45,219 bases of DNA from Microbispora amethystogenes (GTDB lineage: Bacteria; Actinomycetota; Actinomycetes; Streptosporangiales; Streptosporangiaceae). A model generated the notes under the pieces. It had not been told where the DNA came from. It worked only from the letters and a program-made list of their open reading frames with translations, and did not search any database. Shown here in pieces: positions 31,028 to 40,433 of this stretch. The stretch's first letter is position 1, and each line of letters begins with the position of its first letter. Position numbers and translations under genes: made by a program. The stretch is from the NCBI RefSeq assembly GCF_016863015.1, contig NZ_BOOB01000067.1, forward strand, positions 1-45,219, read 5' to 3'.

Positions 31028-32167
31028 TCAATCGGCCTCCCCGACGGGGACGGACCATCCGCGGGCGCGCAGCTCACGGGCCAGGTCCTGGGCCGACTCC
31101 GGCCGCACCCACAGCTCCACCAGGCCGACGGAGCGTCCGGGCGAGTGCTCGATCGCGACGTCCTCGATGTTGATCCCCGCCACTCCCGCGGCCTGGAAGA
31201 GCAGTGCGAGCTCGCCCGGCCGGTCGGCGACCAGGACGGGCACGGCGGTGTAGCGGCGGGGCCGCCCGCCGTGCTTGCCGGGGATCCGGCCGTGGCCGGC
31301 CACTCCCCTGGCGAGCAGATCGGCGACGGCGCCCTCCGCCTCCCCCTCGCGCAGGCCGGCGGCGGCCGTGACGAGGTCGCGGGCGACCTCCTCCAGCAGG
31401 TCGGCGATCGGCCGCGCGTTGGCGCACAGGATGGCGAGCCACAGTTCGGGATCGCCGGCCGCGATCCTGGTCACGTCGCGGGCGCCCTGCCCGGTCAGCG
31501 CCAGCACGCCGCCGGGCGCGCCGGCGAAGCGGGCGGCCATCGCCGCGGACACCACGTGGGGGGTGTGGGAGATCAGGGCGACCGCCCGGTCGTGGTCGGC
31601 GGCGTCCATGACGACCGGCGTGGCGCCGCAGGCCAGGATGAGCGCGGTCGCCGCGCCGACGGCCTCCTCGCCGGTGTCCCGCGTGGGGCACAGCACCCAG
31701 GGGCGGCCGAGGAAGAGGTCGGCCTGGGCGGCCAGCGGGCCGGAGCGTTCCCTGCCGCCCATGGGATGGCCGCCCACGTAGGTCGTCATGTCACAGCCGA
31801 GCCGCACGGCCTCGGCCATCGGGCGTTCCTTGACGCTCGCGACGTCGGTGTAGACGCGGGCGACGCCGCGTTTCTGCGCCTCAAGCAGGGCCGCGGGCAC
31901 GGCCCCCGGCGGCACCGCCAGGATCGCCAGGTCGGCCGGCTCGAACGACTCCAACGGCTCGGACGGTTCGCGGGGCTCGTGTGGGCGGCCGTACAGCGGC
32001 GTGCCGGCCCCCGCGTCCGCGGCCAGCCGGACGGCGGCCGGGTCGCGGTCGGCCAGCAGCACCTCGGTGCCCCGCCCGCGCAGCGCGAGCGCGATCGAGG
32101 TGCCGATGAGGCCGGTGCCGATGACCGCGACCCGCGCCGGCGCGACCTTGGTCTCCACCGGGCTCAC
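31028..32167 (-). CDS. tyrA: Prephenate dehydrogenase with C-terminal ACT domain
   Basis: This 379-residue protein has an N-terminal NAD(P)-binding fold (VAVIGTGLIGTSIALALRG), a helical dehydrogenase domain (GGHPMGGRERSG; DHDRAVALISHTPHVV) and a C-terminal ACT domain (PVLVADRPGELALLFQAAGVAGINIEDVAI). It oxidatively decarboxylates prephenate to 4-hydroxyphenylpyruvate, the substrate of HmaS. The ACT domain might allow feedback control by an aromatic amino acid. GTG 32167 (VSPVETK) overlaps the chorismate mutase stop by 4 bases (GTGA). It lies 44 bases before the Hmo-HpgT gene. Confidence 0.93.
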   Translation of the reverse strand: MSPVETKVAPARVAVIGTGLIGTSIALALRGRGTEVLLADRDPAAVRLAADAGAGTPLYGRPHEPREPSEPLESFEPADLAILAVPPGAVPAALLEAQKRGVARVYTDVASVKERPMAEAVRLGCDMTTYVGGHPMGGRERSGPLAAQADLFLGRPWVLCPTRDTGEEAVGAATALILACGATPVVMDAADHDRAVALISHTPHVVSAAMAARFAGAPGGVLALTGQGARDVTRIAAGDPELWLAILCANARPIADLLEEVARDLVTAAAGLREGEAEGAVADLLARGVAGHGRIPGKHGGRPRRYTAVPVLVADRPGELALLFQAAGVAGINIEDVAIEHSPGRSVGLVELWVRPESAQDLARELRARGWSVPVGEAD

Positions 32168-32532
32168 CGGCTCACCATCTCGGCGGCGTACGACGCCTCG
32201 GCGCCGCGCAAGTAGACGTGCCGGAGATCCGAGCGCGGGCGCTCCACGTCGACGTGCGCCACCAGGCGGACGACGCGCGGCATGCCGCCGGGCACCGGCG
32301 GCTCGTGCGCGCACATCAGGGGCACCTCGTGCAGGCCGGTCAGGCGGGCGCCCCGCGCCGGGAACGCGGCGGTCAGGTCGGGTGTGGCGGTGAGGAGCAC
32401 GCTGACGACGTCGTCGGCCACGAGGCCGTTGCGGGTCAGCACGGCGGTGACGAGCTCGGCGGTCGCCCCGAGGATCGCCTCGCTCGCGTTCTCCTCGACC
32501 CGGATGGCGCCGCTGATCGCGTGGATGGTCAT
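32164..32532 (-). CDS. aroH: Chorismate mutase, AroH type
   Basis: This 122-residue monofunctional mutase resembles the Bacillus subtilis AroH trimer. It has AISGAIRVEENASEAILGATAEL at the start, TATPDLTAAFPARGARLTGL in the middle, LMCAHEPPVPGGMPRVVRLV, and the terminal RHVYLRGAE. It converts chorismate to prephenate. Its start ATG lies just 2 bases after the HmaS stop, so translation is coupled. AroH-type mutases are unusual in actinomycete primary metabolism but occur in clusters that consume prephenate for Hpg. Confidence 0.93.
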   Translation of the reverse strand: MTIHAISGAIRVEENASEAILGATAELVTAVLTRNGLVADDVVSVLLTATPDLTAAFPARGARLTGLHEVPLMCAHEPPVPGGMPRVVRLVAHVDVERPRSDLRHVYLRGAEASYAAEMVSR

Positions 32533-32534
32533 GG

Positions 32535-33611
32535 TCAGATCCGGCCGGCCTCGTTCGCCGCCGACTGCCGGGAGACTGCCTCGTAGAGGGCCTTGATGTT
32601 GTTGCTGCCGAACGTCCGGGCGCCGCGGCGGTCGATCAGCTCGTAGAAGAGGGTCCCCCGGGAGTGCCGCGACTCGGTGAAGATCTGCAGCAGTACGCCC
32701 GAGTGGTCGCGGTCCGCCAGGATGTTCAGCTCGCGCAGGTCGTCGACGGGCACCTCGACGTCGCCCAGCCGTCCGGGCAGGTTGTCGTAGTAGGCCCCCG
32801 GTGTGCTGAGGAAGCGCACGCCCCGCTCGGAGCAGGTGCGCACGGCCGAGGCGATGTCGTCGGTGAGGAACGCGACGTGCTGGACGCCCGCCCCGTCGTG
32901 CGCGCGGACGAACGCGTCGATCTGCCCGGGCGCCCTCGTGGTGTCCGGCTCGATGACGGTGAGGGTCACCTGCCGGGAGACGCTCTGGACCACCTTGGAA
33001 TCCATCGCCTGGGAGCCGACGATGATCCGCTCCTCGAAGGTCTGCTCGAACCCGAACACGTCCTGGCAGTGGCGGATCGTCGGGCCGAGTTCGCCGGCGG
33101 GCACGCACACGGCGAAGTGGTCGATCACGCGGAGAAGCCCGTCCGGTGAGCCGGCGGCGCCGGTCTCGACGATGGTGCCGGGGGCGAACGGCGCGCCGGG
33201 TGACTCACGCGAGGTGAAGCGGTGCTCGACGTCGCCGAACCCGGCCACGGATGCGAAGGTGACACGGGCGCCCTCCGGGCCGAACTCGGTGGGCGGGGCG
33301 ACCGGCGCCGCCCCGCGCTCCACCGCCCTGGCGAACGCCTCGCGGGCGTCGGGCACGGCCAGGCCGATCACCGCGACGCCCTCACCGTGCCGCCCGACGT
33401 ACTCGGCGGCGCGGTGGCCGCCGCCGATGGCGGAGGTCACCAGGACGGTGATGTCGCGCTGCCTGAGCAGGACCGAGCGGCAGTCCGGCAGGCCGGTCTG
33501 CGGCCCGCCGCGACCCGCCACCGTGAATCCGTAGGAATCGCGCAGACCGGCCGCGGTGCGTTCCGCGTCCTCGGCGAATAACTCGATGTGGTCGATCGAA
33601 AGAATGTCCAC
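32535..33611 (-). CDS. hmaS: 4-Hydroxymandelate synthase (HmaS), HPPD-like dioxygenase
   Basis: This 358-residue vicinal-oxygen-chelate protein is related to 4-hydroxyphenylpyruvate dioxygenase. Iron ligands are the His of RVIDHFAVCVP, the His of GVQHVAFLTDD and the Glu of TLFYELIDRRG. The C-terminal FGSNNIKALYEAVSR helix closes the active site. HmaS converts 4-hydroxyphenylpyruvate to L-4-hydroxymandelate. The Hpg gene context (chorismate mutase, prephenate dehydrogenase, Hmo-HpgT) decides between HmaS and the true HPPD. GTG 33611 (VDILSIDH) with GGAGG 8 bases upstream is chosen. It heads the Hpg operon. Confidence 0.93.
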   Translation of the reverse strand: MDILSIDHIELFAEDAERTAAGLRDSYGFTVAGRGGPQTGLPDCRSVLLRQRDITVLVTSAIGGGHRAAEYVGRHGEGVAVIGLAVPDAREAFARAVERGAAPVAPPTEFGPEGARVTFASVAGFGDVEHRFTSRESPGAPFAPGTIVETGAAGSPDGLLRVIDHFAVCVPAGELGPTIRHCQDVFGFEQTFEERIIVGSQAMDSKVVQSVSRQVTLTVIEPDTTRAPGQIDAFVRAHDGAGVQHVAFLTDDIASAVRTCSERGVRFLSTPGAYYDNLPGRLGDVEVPVDDLRELNILADRDHSGVLLQIFTESRHSRGTLFYELIDRRGARTFGSNNIKALYEAVSRQSAANEAGRI

Positions 33612-33727
33612 CGGCCGCGCCTCCGTCGCCGTACAAGTGTTTATGGAGCAGGCGGGGACAAATTTACTCGCATATTCGCCGCGGCCCCCCGGCGTCCAAC
33701 CGCGTATTTGTCCGGCGGGGGCTCCGG
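33612..33727 (-). promoter_or_regulatory. Presumed promoter of the Hpg operon
   Basis: This 116-base gap upstream of hmaS contains a StrR-type half-site GTCCAA (33694-33699). An inverted repeat GGACAAAT (33656-33663) / ATTTGTCC (33706-33713) spans 42 bases between its arms. The second half of a GTCCAA-N17-TTGGAC site is degenerate (GGGGGC), so the operator is only suggested. Confidence 0.4.
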
Positions 33728-34693
33728 TCACGTCTTCGATATTTTTCGTTCGAGCCGGGTGGCGCACTCCCGCCATCCCTGCGCGCATCCGCGCGCGAGT
33801 TGGACGATGATTTCCGCGCAGTGCGGCGGAATGCTGTCCACGATCTTGACCCAGTCCTCCCGCGGAATGGTATGGATATTCAGCAGGCGCAGGAGGTCGC
33901 GGCCGTTCTCGTTGAGGCGCAGCGCCGGATCGGCCTTCAGCCGGTCGACGATCGCCGCCGGCGGCTGTTCCAGGGCGCGCCGGGCGGCGGGCCGGTCCAC
34001 CGGTCCGGCGGGGGGAAGCTCGCCCGGCACCGCACGTTTGTGCCGTCCCGCGGGCACCGGGCTCTCTCCCCTGTGCATGCGCTTCCTGACGTCGCGCACG
34101 GTCTCTGGCGAGATGCCGGCGATCCTCGCGATGTGCCGGAAGGACAGGCTGGGATCCTTGGTCATCAGGTCGTAGGCCAGGGTGCGCCCCGAGACGCGGT
34201 TGATGGAGCGGACCCGGCCGTCCCTGCCGATCCTGGCCACGCAGGGCGACTCCGGCGCCGTGCGTCTGCGCAGCTCGGAGATCGTCTTGGCCGACAGGCC
34301 GGTGGTCGAGGCGATCAGCCGGTCGGACCAGTCGGGATGTGATTCGATGATCTTCTCGGCGGCGCTCTTGCGGTCGGGCAGCGACAGCGGCAGGCCGTGG
34401 GCGATGTTCAGCCTGACGGACAGGACGAAGGCGTCGTCCTCCGGGCCGTCGAAGAACCGGGCGGGAATCGTCCGCCGCCCGCACAGCTGGGCGGCCCTGA
34501 GACGGTGCATGCCGTCGATGACCCGCATGGTGGGCCGGTGCACGACGATCGGCGGCAGGGGGCCGGTGGCGGCGGCCAGCAGTTCCACGTGCTCACGGCT
34601 CTCCCCCGAACTTCGCGGAGAACCCCCGATCGACAGCGAACTGATCTCGACTTCCACCACCGAATAGAAATCCGGATCCGGCGCGAACTGCAA
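33728..34693 (-). CDS. StrR-like pathway-specific transcriptional activator 1
   Basis: This 321-residue protein has an N-terminal ParB/sulfiredoxin-like part (PPIVVHRPTMRVIDGMHRLRAA), LPLSLPDRKSAAEKII, and a helix-turn-helix (DRLIASTTGLSAKTISELRRR). A second HTH-like region follows (SFRHIARIAGISPETVRDVRKR), and then a variable C-terminus. This is the StrR/Bbr/Dbv4 layout of activators of aminoglycoside and glycopeptide clusters. It begins with TTG (34693), in frame with the family pattern; GAGGAG lies 6 bases upstream and an upstream TGA excludes an earlier start. It probably controls cluster B. Confidence 0.92.
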   Translation of the reverse strand: MQFAPDPDFYSVVEVEISSLSIGGSPRSSGESREHVELLAAATGPLPPIVVHRPTMRVIDGMHRLRAAQLCGRRTIPARFFDGPEDDAFVLSVRLNIAHGLPLSLPDRKSAAEKIIESHPDWSDRLIASTTGLSAKTISELRRRTAPESPCVARIGRDGRVRSINRVSGRTLAYDLMTKDPSLSFRHIARIAGISPETVRDVRKRMHRGESPVPAGRHKRAVPGELPPAGPVDRPAARRALEQPPAAIVDRLKADPALRLNENGRDLLRLLNIHTIPREDWVKIVDSIPPHCAEIIVQLARGCAQGWRECATRLERKISKT

Positions 34694-35038
34694 CGAGGAC
34701 TCCTCACGGTCTGCTCACCTGTATGGGAAGCGGAACAGGTACCGGGGACGCCTGCGGTTCTCCGCAGGCCAGAAAAAAATATAACCATCGATGCGAAAAC
34801 GGCCGAGACCTCGCATTCGGTCGCGCTCGCCGAGTGAATTCGAACAGGCGGAAACGACGTCGGTTGGGCCGGCCCGGGCCGGCCCAACCGACGCTTCGAC
34901 TCCGGGACGGGACCCCATACGCCCCGTGCATTCCCGGCACGAGACGTTCTACGGGATCACTGGTTTCGATGAGGTATCGGCAGCCGGGCCGGGAATGAAA
35001 CCGCGGCGAAACCGTGCGCGGTCTAGTCTAACCAAGAG
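34694..35038 (-). promoter_or_regulatory. Region between the two StrR-like genes
   Basis: 345 bases on the minus strand hold the end zone of regulator 2 and the leader of regulator 1. The leader has a hairpin CCTGCGG-TTCT-CCGCAGG (34751-34768) preceded on the minus strand by a T-rich run. Upstream lies a large palindrome (34858-34893). No protein-coding sequence is convincing here. Confidence 0.5.
34858..34893 (-). terminator. 36-base perfect palindrome, likely terminator of regulator 2
   Basis: The left arm CGTCGGTTGGGCCGGCCC (34858-34875) is exactly complementary to the right arm that ends at 34893, leaving no loop. It lies about 145 bases beyond the regulator 2 stop. The T-tract is weak (TTTCC follows on the minus strand). 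It may instead be a protein-binding site. Confidence 0.6.
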
Positions 35039-36016
35039 TCAGACGGTCTCCTCGACCCGTTCCTGGACGCGCTGCGCGAACTCGTCCCAAATGTTTCCGC
35101 ATTCGAAGGCAAGGGAGGCGACGATGTCACCCCAGTACGGCGGCACGCCTCCGAGGTACGGCGGCACGCGTTCACCCAGGCGTTTCCACCGTTCGACCTC
35201 CGCCAGGTGGGCGCTCAGCAGCCTGAGCAACGCGCGGCCCGCCGGGCTGCCGATGAGTTCGGGATCCGAGCGCAACCGCTCGATTCCCTGGCGCAGTTCT
35301 CCGAGATCGTCGCGCGCGTCGGGATCGTCGACCGGAGGCGCCTGCGGCCTGGGCCGCCGGCCCGCCACCGGATCCTCCTGACGGCGCATTTTGTTTCTGA
35401 CGTCCCGGGCCGTCTCCGGAGAAATTCCGGCCACCTTCGCGATCTGCCGTAAGGACCATTCAGGATTTTCCGCGATCAGTTCCATCGCGATCCTGCGGCC
35501 CTCGGCGGCGTTCACCGAGCGCACCCGCCCGTCGCGGCCGATCCGGGCGTTCGGCGACAGAATTTCGGCGCCGGCCGCCCTTATCTCGGCCACCGTCTTC
35601 GCGCTGATTCCCGCGACCGAGGCGATATAGCGGTCCGACCAGTGCGGGCGGAGTTTCAGTATGCGCTCGGCGGCGGCCTTGCGATCGCTCAGCGAGAGGG
35701 GCAGCCCGTGCGCGGCGTTGGCCCGTACCGCGAGGACGAAGGCCTCCACCTCGTCTCCGTCGAACAACCGCACGGCGATGTGGGCCGCGCCGCGCAGGCG
35801 GGCGGCGGCCAGGCGGTGCGCGCCGTCGATGACGCGCATCGTCGGGTAATGCACCAGAATCGGCGGAAGCTCGTCGGGCACCGCGGCCAGCAGTAAAACA
35901 TGTTCGCGATCTTCTCCGGATTTTCTGGGAGACAATCCCGTTACGAGAGAATCAACCGCGACCATGGTCACCTGCCCCCCGTCGGCATCGATCAGCTGCT
36001 CCAGGTCACCGGTCAT
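35039..36016 (-). CDS. StrR-like pathway-specific transcriptional activator 2
   Basis: This 325-residue paralogue of regulator 1 has the same order: ParB-like part (PPILVHYPTMRVIDGAHRLAAA), LPLSLSDRKAAAERI, HTH (DRYIASVAGISAKTVAEIRAA) and a second HTH-like repeat (SLRQIAKVAGISPETARDVRNK). A differing C-terminal part contains a short duplication, VPPYLGGVPPYWGD. ATG 36016 has GGAGG upstream. A full StrR-type operator lies about 385 bases upstream, so auto- or cross-regulation with regulator 1 is plausible. The two genes are likely products of a duplication. Confidence 0.92.
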   Translation of the reverse strand: MTGDLEQLIDADGGQVTMVAVDSLVTGLSPRKSGEDREHVLLLAAVPDELPPILVHYPTMRVIDGAHRLAAARLRGAAHIAVRLFDGDEVEAFVLAVRANAAHGLPLSLSDRKAAAERILKLRPHWSDRYIASVAGISAKTVAEIRAAGAEILSPNARIGRDGRVRSVNAAEGRRIAMELIAENPEWSLRQIAKVAGISPETARDVRNKMRRQEDPVAGRRPRPQAPPVDDPDARDDLGELRQGIERLRSDPELIGSPAGRALLRLLSAHLAEVERWKRLGERVPPYLGGVPPYWGDIVASLAFECGNIWDEFAQRVQERVEETV

Positions 36017-36506
36017 ACCGTGCCTCCACAGTGTGGCGTCCCCGTCGGTTCAACTGGTCCACGAATCCCTTGTGAATCACGCGCACGGTGCCCTTTTCAG
36101 ACGGTCGGTTCCTCTGTTTGAGGATGTCCGCCGTGACCGGCCCCACTGACCCCGCTGTCAGCAATTGGACACCATGGCACCGGAAACAGGTGCCCGGCGC
36201 TCTTGACAGGGACGGCAGGTGGGGCGTTTAAGCGGATCGCGCTTCCCCGGTTCCCCTTTTCCGTTCGCGTCCCGTGCCTCTTCTTACTACAGATCCCGGG
36301 GTTTCAAAAAGGTTTCGCCCGATCATGTACCGCTATGTGCGGACCGAAAACCATTACCGTTGTCCACATCACCTGTCATACCCGCATAAAGGCGGCTTTC
36401 GTGTCCAACCGCCGAATTTCCGCGCTTGGACACCCGGGGCGAAGACGCCGCGGCCCGGCTCCGCGATCTCGCGGTGCCGGGCTGCGGGCAGAGCCGTTCG
36501 GACTGT
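36017..36506. other. 490-base intergenic region upstream of regulator 2
   Basis: No gene is visible. It holds a perfect StrR-type operator (36401-36433), a single half-site TTGGACACC at 36165-36173, and a short hairpin CCGC-ATAAAG-GCGG (36382-36395). Confidence 0.5.
36401..36433. promoter_or_regulatory. StrR/Bbr-type operator, perfect GTCCAA-N17-TTGGAC palindrome
   Basis: The left arm GTGTCCAA (36401-36408) and right arm TTGGACAC (36426-36433) are exact inverted repeats with a 17-base spacer. The published binding consensus for the StrR-like glycopeptide activator Bbr is, to my recollection, GTCCAR(N)17TTGGAC, which this fits exactly. It lies between the MacB permease stop and regulator 2. 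Confidence 0.85.
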
Positions 36507-37702
36507 TCAGACTGTTCTGAGTGCCTCGGTGGGCTGCATGCGGGCCGCGCGCAACGCCGGCAGCAGCCCGGCGACCGCGCCGATGAGGACGGCCGCGCCG
36601 AGCCCGCCTCCCCACGCGATCGGCGGCACGACCGTGGCCCACCCCTTGAGGAGCGCGTAGGCCGCGGTGACGCCGACGCCCAGCACGACCCCGGCGATGC
36701 CGCCCATGGCGGCCAGCAGGACCGCCTCGGACAGGAACTGCAGGCGGATGTTGCCCCGGGTGGCCCCGAGCGAGCGCCGGAGCCCGATCTCCGAACGCCG
36801 TTCGAGCACGGAGATGACCATGGTGTTGGCCACGCCGATGCCGCCGACGAGCAGCGCCACCGCCCCGAGCCCGAGGAACAGTCCGTTCAGGGCGGACTGG
36901 GCGACGGCGCGGGCCTCCAGCGCGGCGGAGGGCTGGCTGACGACGACCTCGTCCGCGTGCTCCGGGTAGGCGGTGGCGGCCAGCACCTGCTGCACGTCCT
37001 TGACCTGCTCCGTCTGGGCGCGGATGTAAATCTTGGTCGGATGGCCGTCGAAGTGGAGGTACTTCTCGGCGGCCCCGTACCCGACGAGAACCGACTCGTT
37101 GATCTCCTGCACGAGGCTCGCCTTGCCGAGGATCCCGGCGACGTAGAACCACTGCCCGCCGACCCACAGCCGGGCGCCCGGATGGATCTTCGCGATGCCC
37201 AGCCTGGCCGCGGCGGTCCAGCCGAGCACCACGACCGGCTGGTCGGCGGTCGCGGCGTTCAGGTATCTGCCCTGGGCCACCGTCATCCGCAGCGCGGCCG
37301 GCAGGCCGAGGCTCGCGGCGCTGACCGTGAGCGCGTTGGTGTTGACGCTCGGGATGTAGGGCGAGCGGTAGACGCTGGCCGAGGTCTTGCCCGTGCTCTC
37401 GACCGAGTCGACCGGCCCGATCCTGGCGATCATCCCGGGCGCCTCGCGCGGGAGTTTCGCGTCCTTCCCGCTGAGCGTCTGGCCGGGGGTGACGGTGAGC
37501 AGGTTGGTGCCCAGCTTGTCGATCTCGGCGAGCAGCCCGGCCTGCGACGAGGCGGACAGCCCCAGCACCGCCACCATGGCGGCGACGCCGATCGAGATGC
37601 CCAGCGCGGAGAGCAGGGCTCGCATCCGTCTTGTCCGCAGGCCGACGGCCGCGGTCCTCGCGACGTCGGCCGGATGCATCCGGGTGGAAGCCGTCATGGT
37701 GG

Positions 37703-37706
<4 letters not shown>
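36507..37706 (-). CDS. MacB-type ABC transporter permease
   Basis: This 399-residue permease has one N-terminal membrane segment (ALLSALGISIGVAAMVAVLGL), a large extracytoplasmic domain (MacB periplasmic core, about residues 50-270), then three C-terminal membrane segments. The FtsX-like signature near GGIGVANTMVISVLERRSEIGLRRSLGA is typical. It forms a macrolide-exporter-type mechanotransmission pump with the ATPase and adaptor upstream. Start GTG 37706 overlaps the ATPase stop by 4 bases (GTGA). It probably exports, or protects against, the cluster B peptide. Confidence 0.95.
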
Positions 37707-38451
<745 letters not shown>

Positions 38452-38455
<4 letters not shown>

Positions 38456-39612
38456 GACGCCGGCACCACCACGTTCTGGCCGACCTGCAGCCCCTCGCCC
38501 CGCACCTCGACCACCCCGGCGGCGTCGTCGAACAGGCCCACCTCCACCGGGATCAGGCGGTGCGAGCCGTTCGCCTCGACGACCTCCAGGGCGTACCCTC
38601 CGCCGGCCAGCGCGAGCAGCGCGTTCACCGGCACCGACAGCACGTCCTTCGCCGTGTCCGTGACGATCGACACCTGCACCGGCGCCTGGTCGAGCCGGCC
38701 GGTGTCCTTGGGCTTCTCCGGCCTGATGCGCACCGTGATGGTGGTGCTGTCGTCGTTCTTCTTCTCGGCCACCTTGCCGACCGAGGACACCTCGCCGGGG
38801 GTGGTCTTGCCGGTGGGCAGCGTGATGAGCACCTTGTCACCGGTCACGACGTCCGACTGCTGGTAGGCGTTGAGGGCGACCGTGACCTCACGACGGGTGG
38901 AGGAGCCCTCGAGGACGACCGATCCGGGCATCGCGGCCGTGCCGCGCACCCCGGAGACCTTGGTGACCCTGATCTCGTCGGCCGGCACGAACAGCGCCTG
39001 CCCGAGCGGCAGCGTCCCGGTCTGCTTCAGGCCCATCTTCTTCTGCAGCCGGACCAGGGCGTAGTAGGTCCGCGCGCCGAAGTAGTCGGACTTGGGGCTG
39101 AGCTTCTTCTTGCTCGCGTACTTCAGCGCCACGAGCGCGGCGTTGAGCTGCCGCACGTCGGCGCCTTCCATCCCCCACTTCAGCTCCCGGTACGCGGGGG
39201 TGACCGTGCCCTTCAGGAAGATCACCGGCTTGTTGTCCACCCGGTAGAGCGGCTTGCCCTGACCGATGATGTCGCCGACGGCGGGCAGCCGGGTGATCGT
39301 GCCGCTCGCCTTGCCGACGATCTGGAGCTTGCCGACGTAGCCGAGCGTGCCGTTCTCCATGGTCCTGGCCGACAGCGTGCCCTTGGTCACCTGGGCGAGC
39401 CCGGTCGGGGCGGTGTTCTGGATCGTGCCGGTAGCCGCCTTCCGGTCGAACGGCTTGACGACGGCGACCGTCACGCCGGCCGCCGCGACAACGGTGACGA
39501 CGACGATCGCGGTGCGCCATCCCCGTCGCCCGCGCGGCGCGGGCGGAAGGGCGGCGGGCGGAGTGACGTCCGTGGTGTCGGTGGCCTGCCTCGGCACCTC
39601 GGTGGTGCTCAC
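38452..39612 (-). CDS. Membrane-fusion adaptor protein with peptidoglycan-binding-like domain
   Basis: This 386-residue protein starts with a cytoplasmic Pro-rich tail and a single N-terminal membrane segment (TAIVVVTVVAAAGVTVAVV). Barrel-like and HlyD-type sequences follow. In the middle is a PG_binding-like helical domain (WGMEGADVRQLNAALVALKY...FGARTYYALVRLQKKMG) and towards the end beta-rich adaptor domains. Such proteins link MacB pumps to the cell envelope in Gram-positive bacteria. GTG 39612 (VSTTEVPRQ) overlaps the lipoprotein stop (GTGA). Confidence 0.9.
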
Positions 39613-40286
39613 GAACCGGCCCCGCCCTGCACCGCGGGACCGCCGGGGCCGCCGGGACCGGGCTGCTGCCTGAGGTTCTGCGGCTGGTACTTCGCGCACG
39701 CCTCCGACGCCTTCCGGAACTGCGGCGACTGCGGGTCGATGCCGCTGTCCTGCATGAAGGCGAAGCCGCCGTTCTTGTCGGGGTCGGGGAACTTCGGCAG
39801 GCCGTTCTCACGCATGCACTGGGCGTACTTGAGCTTGTCGGCGGTGGGCCAGCCGGCGTTCGGGTCGGCGTCGTTCTTGGCGTCGATGCGCGGGCCGGAG
39901 GGGAGGTACTGCTTGCACTTCTCCTCGGCCTTCTTGAACTCCGGGGACTGCGGGTCGATGTCGCCGCCCTCGGGGAAGGCGATGCCGCCGCCGGGCTTCG
40001 GGTCGGGGAAGTTCGGGATGCCGTTGTGGCGCATGCAGTTGGCGTACGCCACGATGTCGCCCGACCCCGAGGACTGGGCGGCGCCGCCGTTGCCGCCCGC
40101 GGTGTCGCCGCCGCCGGTGGCGGCGTCGGAGGTGACTCTGGCCACGGCCCGGGCCTCGGGCTCGCCTCCCGTGCAGGCGGTGGAGAGCAGAGCGACGGCC
40201 GCGGCGGCCAGGACGACCGGGACTGTCCGGTAGAGATGCCTATTCGGTTCGTTTCGCCGATGGGCGCGGCCAACAATAGGGGACAT
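39609..40286 (-). CDS. Lipoprotein with two CMRxNGxPxFPDP repeats
   Basis: This 225-residue protein has a basic start, hydrophobic core and lipobox LLSTAC, so it is anchored to the membrane by the Cys. The mature part has two copies of a motif of about 50 residues: NCMRHNGIPNFPDP and QCMRENGLPKFPDP, each ending with FKKAEEKCKQYLP/FRKASEACAKYQP. The two Cys in each repeat probably form a disulfide. The family is known next to MacB-like ABC genes but has no proven role. It heads the efflux operon. ATG 40286 (MSPIVGR) is preferred to 40298 because GGAGG precedes it ideally. Confidence 0.85.
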   Translation of the reverse strand: MSPIVGRAHRRNEPNRHLYRTVPVVLAAAAVALLSTACTGGEPEARAVARVTSDAATGGGDTAGGNGGAAQSSGSGDIVAYANCMRHNGIPNFPDPKPGGGIAFPEGGDIDPQSPEFKKAEEKCKQYLPSGPRIDAKNDADPNAGWPTADKLKYAQCMRENGLPKFPDPDKNGGFAFMQDSGIDPQSPQFRKASEACAKYQPQNLRQQPGPGGPGGPAVQGGAGS

Positions 40287-40433
40287 TTCATCCTCCATTA
40301 CTCGCGAGGTTTTCCGCTGACCTCCTTTCTATCGGGTAAGCGGTTTCGACAGGGTTTCGTAAGGCGGCGTTAAAAGCCCCGGCCCGCGCTGGGGGGATTC
40401 GCGGGCCGGGGCGGTCAAGGGGATGCGGCAGGG
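40287..40433 (-). promoter_or_regulatory. Gap with terminator and promoter of the efflux operon
   Basis: This gap holds the T-tailed hairpin that ends the NRPS transcript (40372-40412) and the presumed promoter of the efflux operon. On the minus strand GAAACC occurs twice within about 12 bases (CGAAACCCTGTCGAAACC), resembling ECF-type -35 elements, but I cannot assign the sigma factor. Confidence 0.45.
40372..40412 (-). terminator. Rho-independent terminator after the NRPS-linked operon
   Basis: Arms GCCCCGGCCCGCG (40376-40388) and CGCGGGCCGGGGC (40400-40412) pair perfectly over 13 bases with an 11-base loop. On the minus strand they are followed by TTTTA, a real T-tract. It separates the NRPS and its downstream small gene from the efflux operon. 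Confidence 0.88.

Noticed and set aside
32535..33611. Housekeeping 4-hydroxyphenylpyruvate dioxygenase (tyrosine breakdown)
   Set aside because: The operon with chorismate mutase, prephenate dehydrogenase and Hmo-HpgT makes a hydroxymandelate synthase far more likely.
36401..36433. Terminator of the MacB permease operon
   Set aside because: The 8-bp arms with a 17-base loop and no T-tract are poor for termination, while the spacing fits the StrR-type operator exactly. A minor role in termination cannot be excluded.
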